Below the pieces are notes generated by a model. That model worked only from the letters and a program-made list of their open reading frames with translations. It ran no database searches and was not told where the DNA came from. This document shows, piece by piece, positions 1-5,600 of a DNA stretch of 5,600 bases. Position 1 is the first letter of the stretch. Each line of letters starts with the position of its first letter. The translations under genes were made by a program, and so were the position numbers. Source of the DNA: Victivallales bacterium (GTDB lineage: Bacteria; Verrucomicrobiota; Lentisphaeria; Victivallales; JAUVCU01). The stretch spans positions 1 to 5,600 of the forward strand of contig JAOZMT010000174.1 in assembly GCA_029934175.1 (NCBI GenBank). The letters run 5' to 3'.

Positions 1-312
1 GTTCTTAATTTTATAAATAAAGAAGAATATGGATGTTTAATTGTTTTGTCATAATCGTTTTGTGAAAAACTTTGGGTATATAAAGACACAAAACAATTAG
101 GACAAAACAATTAAATATATAAAAAATTATTGTCTTGGTTAAAATAGAGGAGCCGTTAAGCAATGATTTTTTTAAGTTAAAATGAATTTACTTCAGATAT
201 TATTTATTGAAATGTGAGCAAGTCTTTGCGATTGTTTTTTTACTCCTCCCCCTTAACTACTTGAGCTCTGGTGAAGACTAAAAAAGAGAGTTTCTAATTG
301 ATAGTAAATCTA
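1..312. other. AT-rich intergenic region downstream of dnaG, no gene seen
   Basis: I find no convincing gene here on either strand. The longest start-to-stop stretches examined are about 10 codons on the plus strand (from the ATG at 33) and 13 codons on the minus strand (from 52 leftward). Neither has a ribosome-binding site, and both lie inside or across the inverted repeat at 36-115. The rest is A/T-rich, with T-runs near 166-172 and 235-241. One pyrimidine-rich patch, CTCCTCCCCC at 243-252 (GGGGGAGGAG on the minus strand), stands out but has no reading frame after it. The region presumably holds the 3' end of the dnaG transcript, but I see no textbook GC-rich hairpin plus T-run terminator. 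Confidence 0.6.
36..115. repeat. Long imperfect inverted repeat with internal 14-bp direct repeats
   Basis: The left arm (36-64) and right arm (87-115) are reverse complements over 29 bases with two mismatches (positions 51/100 and 56/95); the outer 15 bases match perfectly. The loop is 22 bases (65-86). Each arm is itself two tandem copies of a 12-base word spaced by 14: TAATTGTTTTGT at 38-49 and TAATCGTTTTGT at 52-63 on the left, ACAAAACAATTA at 88-99 and 102-113 on the right. As RNA it would form a long AU-rich stem; in the minus-strand transcript the 56/95 mismatch becomes a G-U wobble. It could be a bidirectional transcript end or 3' stabiliser, a miniature palindromic repeat element, or a four-site protein-binding array. 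The 14-bp period does not match a DNA helical turn, which makes the last reading less attractive. No clear target-site duplication is visible. Confidence 0.75.
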
Positions 313-316
313 CTAT
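301..316 (-). terminator. Weak AT-rich hairpin overlapping the dnaG stop codon
   Basis: ATAGTA (301-306) and TACTAT (311-316) are perfect reverse complements around a 4-base loop and include the TAG stop of dnaG. On the minus strand the next T-rich run (CTCTCTTTTTT) begins well over ten bases after the stem, too far for a standard intrinsic terminator, and the stem is only six A/T-rich pairs. It is a possible but poor terminator. Confidence 0.15.
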
Positions 317-2211
317 TTTGAATATTCATGTTGTTTATGAGTTTTTCTAAAAAGAATTAATTCTTCTCTTTTTTTTACATATTGTTGTCTATAATTTTCT
401 TTTAACTCTTCGTTTTCAGCTGTTCGCAATTGAATCATTAACTGTTTAATTTCTTCATTAAGATTTTCATCAATTATTGTCATAATACAATCATCAATAA
501 TTTTTTCTTGTTTTTCGTGTTCATATTCAGTTGTATCAGATAAAACCTCAAAAAGTTCTTTTGGAGGACTTTCATTTTCAAATGCTTTTAAAAGTCTTTT
601 CTCTGCAAATTCCCATTCTCCAAGCGTTGTCATTAAAATAACATTTTCTAATGCATGACCAATAATAGTATGCGTTATCATAGAATGTGGCAACTCTTCT
701 GCTAATCGATGTCCTACAGTCCCATGTGATAAGGATAGTTTTAGTAATTTTTTTTCTGCATCTAGTATTTTAGGAGAAATATGAATTATTCTTGCTCTAT
801 TATCTAAAGGAATATTTTGCTGTAGAGGGAGAGTCTCTTTTTTTATTTGTTTATGGTTATTACTTCGTTCTTCTATTACATATTGTTGCTCTCGTTCTTT
901 ATTAGCTATTTTAAAGAGTTCATTTTCATCAATCTTGAACTTATCTGCGAGTTGTGCATAATGCTCTTCCCGTGGTAACTTATCCTTTATATGTGCTAAA
1001 TGTTTTGTCGCATTTTCGACAATAGAAATTTTGCCAAAAGGATCTGATATATCAAATTTTGTAGAATAATATTTTATTAAAAAATCAGAAAAATCTATTG
1101 CTTGGCTAACAAGATTTTCAATAATTTCAACACCTTGATTTTTATAAAGATCATCAGGATCTTTGCCTTCTGGAAATTCAATGACTTTTACTTGCAAGCC
1201 AACCTTTAAAAGTTCATCAATCGCACGAACTGTAGATTTTTGCCCTGGGGCATCTCCGTCAAATCCAACATAAACTTTAGTCGTATATCTTTTTAACATA
1301 AAGGCTTGTTTTTCACAAAAAGCAGTTCCCTGTGAAGAAACAGAATTTTCAAAACCTGCTCTATGCATTGCAATTACATCCAACTGTCCTTCACATAAAA
1401 TAGCAAATTCTGTTTTTTGAATAGCTTTTTTTGCTAAGCATAAAGCATATAAAACTTTACTCTTTATAAAAATAGGCGTTTCAGGACTATTTACATATTT
1501 TGCACCCTTCGCATCTTTTTCTATAGTTCTTGCACTAAACGCAATAACCGCACCCTTCTCATCCCAAATGGGAAACATTAATCTATTTCTAAAACGGTCA
1601 TAAACTCTATCTTTTTCTTCATTTTTGATAGCAAGTCCAGCTTCTAATATATCTTTTTCTTTATAATTTTTATCTTTACCCCAATCTAAAATTGCACTCC
1701 AGCTGTCAGGAGAAACACCTAATTGGAATTTTTTTTGTATATCAAGCGGAATTCCTCGTTGTTGTAAATATTGTGCTATTGGTGTATTTGGATAATTTAT
1801 TAAACCTTTATTATAAAATTCTGCAACTTCTTTGTGAATTTCAAACATCTTGTCTTTTTGCGATTTCTTTTTCTTATATTCGGCTTGTTTTTCTGGCGAT
1901 AAATTTCTTGTTGTTTCAGGTATAACAACTCCAACTTGACCTGCAATTTGCTTAACAGCTTCGACAAATGTCATTCCTTCGTGATTCATCAGAAAACGAA
2001 AAATATTTCCGCCCTCTCCACAACCAAAGCAATGGTAAATTCCTTTTGATGGCGTAACCACAAAAGAAGGCGTTTTTTCATTATGAAATGGGCAACAAGC
2101 TTTCCAAGTCGAACCAACTTTTTTGAGAGTTATGTAAGTATTTAAAATATCTACTATATTCGCTCTCTCTTGAATTTCATCAATTATTTCATTAGGAATA
2201 TATTGCGACAT
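313..2211 (-). CDS. dnaG: DNA primase DnaG
   Basis: This primase makes the short RNA primers that start Okazaki fragments, working with the replicative helicase in the cytoplasm. The 632-residue length is normal for bacterial DnaG. The N-terminal CHC2 zinc-binding domain is clear: C40, H43, C61 and C64 in CPFHNEKTPSF and YHCFGCGEGG. The catalytic core follows, with the basic DRFRNRLMFPI segment (205-215) and KYVNSPETPIF (238-248), both close to the E. coli pattern. The TOPRIM metal-binding residues are E274 (EGQLDV), D318 and D320 (GFDGD), and D351/D353/D354 (DPDD). A polar linker at about 440-470 leads to a poorly conserved, largely helical C-terminal region (475-632), where the helicase-interacting domain normally sits. 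The ATG overlaps the ferredoxin stop as TAATG, and no good Shine-Dalgarno site precedes it, so translation probably depends on coupling. The frame is intact. The usual rpsU and rpoD neighbours are not within the window. Confidence 0.97.
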   Translation of the reverse strand: MSQYIPNEIIDEIQERANIVDILNTYITLKKVGSTWKACCPFHNEKTPSFVVTPSKGIYHCFGCGEGGNIFRFLMNHEGMTFVEAVKQIAGQVGVVIPETTRNLSPEKQAEYKKKKSQKDKMFEIHKEVAEFYNKGLINYPNTPIAQYLQQRGIPLDIQKKFQLGVSPDSWSAILDWGKDKNYKEKDILEAGLAIKNEEKDRVYDRFRNRLMFPIWDEKGAVIAFSARTIEKDAKGAKYVNSPETPIFIKSKVLYALCLAKKAIQKTEFAILCEGQLDVIAMHRAGFENSVSSQGTAFCEKQAFMLKRYTTKVYVGFDGDAPGQKSTVRAIDELLKVGLQVKVIEFPEGKDPDDLYKNQGVEIIENLVSQAIDFSDFLIKYYSTKFDISDPFGKISIVENATKHLAHIKDKLPREEHYAQLADKFKIDENELFKIANKEREQQYVIEERSNNHKQIKKETLPLQQNIPLDNRARIIHISPKILDAEKKLLKLSLSHGTVGHRLAEELPHSMITHTIIGHALENVILMTTLGEWEFAEKRLLKAFENESPPKELFEVLSDTTEYEHEKQEKIIDDCIMTIIDENLNEEIKQLMIQLRTAENEELKENYRQQYVKKREELILFRKTHKQHEYSK

Positions 2212-2435
2212 TAATCATCTATTTGCTGTAAAATTGTTACCGCTCCAGGTTCTGGGCATGCATAATAACAATTCCCACACCCAATACACCCTTGCCCTAT
2301 GTATTCAACAGCAACATAACCCATAGTATTAAATTTTCCGCTTAATTTTAATAAATCTTTAGGGCATGCCTTTATACATCTCTCACACCCTTTGCATTCA
2401 TCAAATGCTATCGCTATGTCAAACTTTTTTGCCAT
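2211..2435 (-). CDS. 2[4Fe-4S] ferredoxin, KorD-like (2-oxoacid:ferredoxin oxidoreductase delta subunit type)
   Basis: A 74-residue cytoplasmic electron carrier with two complete four-cysteine cluster motifs: C14, C17, C20 with C24-P25, and C50, C53, C56 with C60-P61. Each motif supplies three cysteines to one cluster and the fourth to the other. Length and spacing (a longer loop around 26-49 between the motifs) resemble the small delta subunits of 2-oxoglutarate or branched 2-oxoacid ferredoxin oxidoreductases. However, the alpha and beta catalytic subunits that normally follow are absent: dnaG comes next. It may serve such an enzyme encoded elsewhere, or act as a free ferredoxin; the sequence alone cannot decide, so no symbol is given. 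The start codon overlaps the accA stop (TAATG) and the stop overlaps the dnaG start in the same way. The upstream Shine-Dalgarno site is weak (AGAGAA), consistent with coupling to accA translation. Confidence 0.9.
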   Translation of the reverse strand: MAKKFDIAIAFDECKGCERCIKACPKDLLKLSGKFNTMGYVAVEYIGQGCIGCGNCYYACPEPGAVTILQQIDD

Positions 2436-3397
2436 TATTTGTTCTCTGTGAAAACTGCTATATCTCTATATTTTTGATATCTTTGTTCTTTTATTTCATC
2501 TTCACTCATAGACTCAAAAGGTTTTAGGTTATCAATTATAGATTGTTTTAGAAGTTTAGCTGCTCCATCATAATCATTTTGTGCGCCACTTATAGGTTCT
2601 TCAACAATAACATCTATAATTTCCATATCTTTTAAATCAGTCGCTGTTAATTTAAGAGCAGAAGCTGCTTGTTCAGTAAAAGCTCTGTCATCCCATAAAA
2701 TTGCAGCACAACCTTCAGGAGTAATAACAGAATAGTAAGCATTTTCCATAACCATTATTTTATTTCCAACGCCAATACCCAATGCTCCTCCGCTTCCTCC
2801 TTCTCCAATGACAATTGCTAATATTGGAACTCTTAGGTCAAACATTTCGCGTAAATTAACGGCTATAGCTTCTCCAATATGTCGTTCTTCTGATGCTATC
2901 CCTGGAAATGCTCCAGCTGTATCAATTAAAGTTATAATTGGAACATTTGCTTTGTCTGCTAATTGCATAAGTCGCAAAGCTTTTCTATACCCTTCTGGAT
3001 GTGGACATCCAAAATTTCTGTGAACATTCTCTTTTGTGTCACGGCCTTTTTGAGTGCCTATAATCATAACAGGGTTGCCATCTAACTTTGCGAAACCACC
3101 TACGATAGCTGCATCATCCGCAAATCTTCTATCACCGTGAAGCTCTATAAAATCTGTAAAAATATTATTGATATAATCCAACGAATAAGGTCTTTCAGGA
3201 TGGCGAGCTAATTGAACTCGTTGCCAAGGTGTTAAATTTTTATATATTTTTGCTTTTGTATCATATATTTTTTTTTCTAAAGATTTAATTTCATCATCAA
3301 AATCGACATCTGTTTTGGAACTTAAATCTTTAAGTTCTGTTAATTTACCTTCTAGAACCTCCAAAGGTTTTTCAAATTCGAGTGTTACTTTAGTCAT
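2435..3397 (-). CDS. accA: Acetyl-CoA carboxylase carboxyltransferase subunit alpha
   Basis: AccA pairs with AccD to move the carboxyl group from carboxybiotin (on AccB) to acetyl-CoA, making malonyl-CoA, the first committed step of fatty-acid synthesis in the cytoplasm. At 320 residues it is almost exactly the E. coli length. Visible signatures are the N-terminal LEFEKP start and helical segment (about 6-52), the WQRVQLARHPERP stretch (58-70), FIELHGDRRFADD (83-95), GCPHPEGYRKALRLM (130-144), DTAGAFPG (159-166), the glycine-rich GEGGSGGALGIGVG oxyanion/CoA region (198-211), and SVITPEGCAAILW (223-235). The usual EERGxxEA reads EERHIGEA here (170-177), a mild departure. The ATG has a strong AGGAG site 8 bases upstream, in the 16-base gap after the transpeptidase gene. 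accD and accBC are not in the window. Confidence 0.97.
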   Translation of the reverse strand: MTKVTLEFEKPLEVLEGKLTELKDLSSKTDVDFDDEIKSLEKKIYDTKAKIYKNLTPWQRVQLARHPERPYSLDYINNIFTDFIELHGDRRFADDAAIVGGFAKLDGNPVMIIGTQKGRDTKENVHRNFGCPHPEGYRKALRLMQLADKANVPIITLIDTAGAFPGIASEERHIGEAIAVNLREMFDLRVPILAIVIGEGGSGGALGIGVGNKIMVMENAYYSVITPEGCAAILWDDRAFTEQAASALKLTATDLKDMEIIDVIVEEPISGAQNDYDGAAKLLKQSIIDNLKPFESMSEDEIKEQRYQKYRDIAVFTENK

Positions 3398-3413
3398 AAT
3401 AAATTCTCCTATA

Positions 3414-4412
3414 TTATTCTATGATTGTTACTTTTGTTCTTAATGGAATTATTGAATATAATTCATCAACTTCTTCGTTTAGCATTCTCATGCAACCTTT
3501 ACTACTATTTTTACCTACGCTGGAAGGATCCGCTGTTCCGTGGATACCATATCCAGTCAAACCTGTATCAGTCCCTTCTATAGGTTTCAGCGACATCCAT
3601 CTTGTTCCTAATACATTTTGTGGATCGCCATACTTATATTTAACCCTATTTTTACGATCATACCAATCTGGCTCTTTTTGTTTTACAGAAACTACAAAAT
3701 TACCGACAGGAGTCCTATTTTGAATTCCTATTCCTACCTTATAAACTTTAAATAATTTTTCACCATCATACAAATATAATCTATACCTTGACTTTGAAAC
3801 TTTAATATTCCATTCTCCCTTATAAATAGAAAAAGACTGTCCAATATTGATAATCGAAGATGATTTACTTAAGCCATTTCCATCTTGAATTGCTTCTATT
3901 GTAGTATTAAATTTATGTGCAATTTTACTTAAAGAGTCTCCACTCACAACCGTATATATTTTTTTACGAGGCGAAGGAACATCTGTTAATAAAATTTTAG
4001 TATTTGCCTTACTTAAAACTATACTCACCCGCTCCCATAATTTATCATTTTCATCTATTTCAGATAAAATTTGTTCAGCAAGTTTAGATGCACTTGGAAA
4101 ATCATCTTGTGCAAATAACAATTCAGCTTCTTTACACATATTTAAATGACTAGGATTTGATTGTTTTTGTATAATATTTGTAGGTTTTTTCACTTCTGCA
4201 TTAGTCGCAGGTTCTGTTTCTACATTTTCTGCAACCACCTCTTCTTCTTGAATTTCATCGCCAGTATCAATATCATCTCCTAACCACAGTAAAATAGAAA
4301 TTGCTCCCCCTACGATGACCATTGCAATTACAATAAAAATCCATTTAGGCACGCCACTTCGACTTCCACGGTATGGAGAGCTTCCACTGTAAGAATATTG
4401 ATATTTTGCCAT
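3414..4412 (-). CDS. Membrane-anchored LysM and L,D-transpeptidase (YkuD) protein
   Basis: Predicted peptidoglycan enzyme of 332 residues. A short Ser/Tyr/Arg-rich cytoplasmic tail (1-23) precedes one hydrophobic helix (about 24-44), which looks like an uncleaved anchor with the rest outside. A very acidic linker follows (45-70), then a helical segment of TPR-like composition (about 92-142), a LysM domain for glycan binding (about 152-197; YTVVSGDSLSKIAHKFNTT) and a C-terminal YkuD domain (about 201-331). The catalytic signature is complete: H291 in GIHGTADPSS, and S304-K-G-C307-M-R-M. The Lys where many relatives have His (SHGC) is, as I recall, also found in Bacillus YkuD-type enzymes. Family activity is L,D-transpeptidation using tetrapeptide donors to make 3-3 cross-links or attach proteins; which one applies here is unknown. 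The gene starts 2 bases after the fabZ stop, with a GAGG site inside the end of that gene. Confidence 0.92.
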   Translation of the reverse strand: MAKYQYSYSGSSPYRGSRSGVPKWIFIVIAMVIVGGAISILLWLGDDIDTGDEIQEEEVVAENVETEPATNAEVKKPTNIIQKQSNPSHLNMCKEAELLFAQDDFPSASKLAEQILSEIDENDKLWERVSIVLSKANTKILLTDVPSPRKKIYTVVSGDSLSKIAHKFNTTIEAIQDGNGLSKSSSIINIGQSFSIYKGEWNIKVSKSRYRLYLYDGEKLFKVYKVGIGIQNRTPVGNFVVSVKQKEPDWYDRKNRVKYKYGDPQNVLGTRWMSLKPIEGTDTGLTGYGIHGTADPSSVGKNSSKGCMRMLNEEVDELYSIIPLRTKVTIIE

Positions 4413-4414
4413 TT

Positions 4415-5335
4415 TTATGCCTCTACAAGAGCAAAAGATAAATTAATTTCAGCAATTAACTTATCTGCAACTTTTATTACTCCTACAGCTTTTCCAAAAC
4501 GACTGTTTGCTTTTCCGAGAGTCACATCGATAATAAGTTGATCTCCTGGGAGTGCAGGTGCAAAAAATTCAGCTTTATCAATTCCCATAAAATATCCAAT
4601 TTTTCCTTTATGTTCATCTTGCGATAACATAACAACGCATCCAGTTTGAGCAACTATTTCAGATAAAATTGATTCACTTAGAACAGCATATTCTGGAGAG
4701 TTTCCTCTAAAAAATGGTTCATTGTAAGATAAGTTTTTAACAGCAATTACATCTTTCACACCCATTGTTTTTATATAGTCAATAAACATAAATGGATATC
4801 TATGTGGAATTATTTCTTGAATTTGAATTGCATCAAGCAAAATATCATCTGTTTTATCAAGGTCAGTCCATAATTCAGGCATAGCATCAGACTCGATTCT
4901 TTCACGCGTAGCAAGAGTTATAGTTGCTTGACAAGTAACACCTGCAATATTTTTTATAATAGCTTTTACAGTAGCAGAACTTTCATTTACTTCTAAAACA
5001 TCTATTTCAATTTGAATTCTATCACCAGGATTAACAGGTTTTCTAAATTTCACTTTTGTCAAATTTTTAATATAAACATTTTTATCTTGACTTGGATTAA
5101 TTTTTGCATAAGTCGCAATTTCAGCCACTTGTTTCATTGCTTCAATCTGTAATACACCAGGCATTATAGGATGTCCTGGGAAATGCCCTTGAAAAAATTC
5201 TTCATTAAATGTTAAATTCTTGATACCAATAACTCGTTCTTCACTTTCTACACATACTCTATCAACCAAAAGCATTGGATAACGATTCGATAATATTGAT
5301 TGAATATTACTTGTAGATAAAATAGCTTTGCTCAT
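4415..5335 (-). CDS. fabZ: Tandem (double-hotdog) 3-hydroxyacyl-ACP dehydratase, FabZ-FabZ fusion
   Basis: The 306-residue protein is about twice a normal FabZ and contains two hotdog repeats. FabZ removes water from 3-hydroxyacyl-ACP in fatty-acid elongation. Repeat 1 (about 8-145) is canonical: IQSILSNRYPMLLVDRV (11-27), NEEFFQGHFPGHPIMPGVLQIEAM (44-67), with catalytic H51 and E65 spaced 14 apart as in the family, and KVKFRKPVNPGD (94-105). Repeat 2 (about 168-305) starts with the matching IQEIIPHRYPFMFID (172-186) and NEPFF (205-209), and keeps AEFFAPALPGD (255-265). Its active-site segment, however, reads GNSPEYAVLSESILSE: N212 replaces the histidine and the PGHPIMPG stretch is lost, while E226 is kept at the +14 position. 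Repeat 1 is probably the active half and repeat 2 structural or substrate-shaping. The ATG has AGGGG 5 bases upstream and follows a good promoter. It is the first gene of the operon. Confidence 0.93.
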   Translation of the reverse strand: MSKAILSTSNIQSILSNRYPMLLVDRVCVESEERVIGIKNLTFNEEFFQGHFPGHPIMPGVLQIEAMKQVAEIATYAKINPSQDKNVYIKNLTKVKFRKPVNPGDRIQIEIDVLEVNESSATVKAIIKNIAGVTCQATITLATRERIESDAMPELWTDLDKTDDILLDAIQIQEIIPHRYPFMFIDYIKTMGVKDVIAVKNLSYNEPFFRGNSPEYAVLSESILSEIVAQTGCVVMLSQDEHKGKIGYFMGIDKAEFFAPALPGDQLIIDVTLGKANSRFGKAVGVIKVADKLIAEINLSFALVEA

Positions 5336-5340
5336 AATAA

Positions 5341-5345
5341 CCCCT
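5341..5345 (-). promoter_or_regulatory. Ribosome-binding site of the fabZ fusion
   Basis: AGGGG on the minus strand, 5 bases before the ATG that ends at 5335. It supports this start codon, from which repeat 1 of FabZ begins at its expected N-terminus. Confidence 0.5.
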
Positions 5346-5379
5346 AAAATTTATGTTTTTATAATATAATTAATCTTAT

Positions 5380-5416
5380 ATTATAACTTTTAAATAGAAA
5401 AGAGCAAGTTTTTTTT
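5380..5416 (-). promoter_or_regulatory. Candidate sigma-70-type promoter for the fabZ-ldt-accA-fdx-dnaG operon
   Basis: On the minus strand a perfect TATAAT -10 box (5385-5380) lies 16 bases downstream of TTGCTC (5407-5402), a partial -35 box with three of six consensus bases. A run of eight A's (5416-5409) sits directly upstream of the -35 and could act as an UP-like element. Transcription would begin near 5373, giving a leader of roughly 37 bases. In such AT-rich DNA chance matches are common, but the position just ahead of the first gene of the unit fits. Confidence 0.5.
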
Positions 5417-5498
5417 CAATTTAATTCAATAAAATTTTATATTTAGAGTTATTATCTGCATAATTCGCAAATATATTACTACAATAAAATGAAAAAAC

Positions 5499-5526
5499 TT
5501 GAAATTTATCATTTTTGTGATAATAT
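5499..5526 (+). promoter_or_regulatory. Candidate promoter for the Rpn-family gene
   Basis: TTGAAA (5499-5504) is followed after 16 bases by TAATAT (5521-5526), with a TGA immediately before it that gives an extended -10 look. A start near 5533 would leave a leader of about 29 bases before the ATG at 5562. An alternative -10, GATAAT at 5519-5524, has poorer spacing (14). The match is modest and the DNA is AT-rich. Confidence 0.3.
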
Positions 5527-5549
5527 TAATAAAAAGTAAAAATAATAAT

Positions 5550-5553
5550 GGAG
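5550..5553 (+). promoter_or_regulatory. Ribosome-binding site of the Rpn-family gene
   Basis: GGAG lies 8 bases before the ATG at 5562. It supports that ATG as a real start even though only 13 codons are visible. Confidence 0.55.
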
Positions 5554-5561
5554 ATTGTAAA

Positions 5562-5600
5562 ATGATTTTTGTAGACCCTAAAAATGATTTGGCATTTAAA
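5562..5600 (+). CDS. Start of a probable Rpn-family PD-(D/E)XK nuclease / putative transposase (partial, runs off the right edge)
   Basis: Only the first 13 codons are present: MIFVDPKNDLAFK. This is the typical opening of Rpn-family (PDDEXK_2) proteins, which usually begin with F-(V/M/L)-(D/S)-P-K-x-D-x-A-F-K followed by KIFG. Family members are nucleases related to E. coli RpnA, linked to recombination; many databases label them transposases, and they often occur as multiple scattered copies. The catalytic core would lie beyond this window, so activity cannot be judged. A GGAG site 8 bases upstream and a possible extended -10 promoter support the start. The gene is divergent from the fabZ operon and shares its 226-base intergenic region. 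Confidence 0.6.
   Translation, partial: MIFVDPKNDLAFK

Noticed and set aside
11..52. Minus-strand 13-codon frame (MTKQLNIHILLYL) within the left arm of the inverted repeat
   Set aside because: Very short, no ribosome-binding site, and its first codons are the repeat word itself.
1..120. CRISPR array suggested by the repeated 12-base words
   Set aside because: Only four short copies in mixed orientations, with 2-base gaps within each arm and no unique spacers of CRISPR length.
211..241. GCAA-GTCT-TTGC hairpin followed by a T-run on the plus strand
   Set aside because: The stem is only four pairs and no plus-strand gene ends here within the window; too weak to call a terminator.
147..257. 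Possible long-range pairing of GAGGAG..GTTAAG (147-160) with CTCCTC..CTTAAC (243-257)
   Set aside because: Each hexamer has a complement, but the two occur in the same order rather than inverted, so both cannot pair in one hairpin; likely coincidence.
1692..1925. Plus-strand open frame of 77 codons inside dnaG
   Set aside because: It lies entirely antisense to well-conserved DnaG sequence, has no recognisable domain and no supporting ribosome-binding site; it is a shadow frame.
2808..3023. Plus-strand open frame of 71 codons inside accA
   Set aside because: Antisense to the conserved core of AccA; the composition simply mirrors the accA codons.
3421..3723. Plus-strand open frame of 100 codons opposite the L,D-transpeptidase catalytic domain
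   Set aside because: Antisense to the intact YkuD catalytic region, with no domain of its own.

Overview
The window is an AT-rich bacterial chromosomal segment with one five-gene unit on the minus strand, flanked by a non-coding stretch at the left end and the start of a plus-strand gene at the right edge. I cannot name the organism. A tandem FabZ, a primase whose TOPRIM motif reads EGQLDV, an inner-membrane LysM/YkuD transpeptidase, a KorD-like ferredoxin and an Rpn-family gene would fit an AT-rich member of the PVC group (Lentisphaerota, Kiritimatiellota or Verrucomicrobiota), possibly anaerobic or host-associated. This is inference from general resemblance, with perhaps even odds.

Layout, read in the direction of transcription (right to left). 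A divergent intergenic region (5336-5561) carries a good candidate promoter for the minus-strand unit. The unit is: (1) a double-hotdog FabZ protein, 5335-4415; (2) a membrane-anchored LysM plus L,D-transpeptidase protein, 4412-3414; (3) accA, the carboxyltransferase alpha subunit of acetyl-CoA carboxylase, 3397-2435; (4) a small 2[4Fe-4S] ferredoxin, 2435-2211; (5) dnaG, the replication primase, 2211-313. Gaps are 2, 16, -1 and -1 bases. The last two junctions are TAATG stop/start overlaps, so one operon with translational coupling is very likely. Left of dnaG, 1-312 has no convincing gene, but holds a striking 29-bp imperfect inverted repeat whose arms each contain two copies of a 12-bp word at a 14-bp period.

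On the plus strand at the right edge, a reading frame starts at 5562 with a good Shine-Dalgarno site. Its 13 visible residues (MIFVDPKNDLAFK) match the typical start of the Rpn family (PD-(D/E)XK nuclease / putative transposase).

Functionally, FabZ and AccA belong to fatty-acid synthesis and the transpeptidase to cell-wall cross-linking, so the front of the operon is about the envelope. The ferredoxin supplies electrons to an unidentified partner and DnaG is replicative. This links lipid, wall and replication genes in one transcript, but I do not see evidence of a new dedicated system. The two points most worth following are the FabZ fusion, whose second half has lost its catalytic histidine, and the structured repeat downstream of dnaG.
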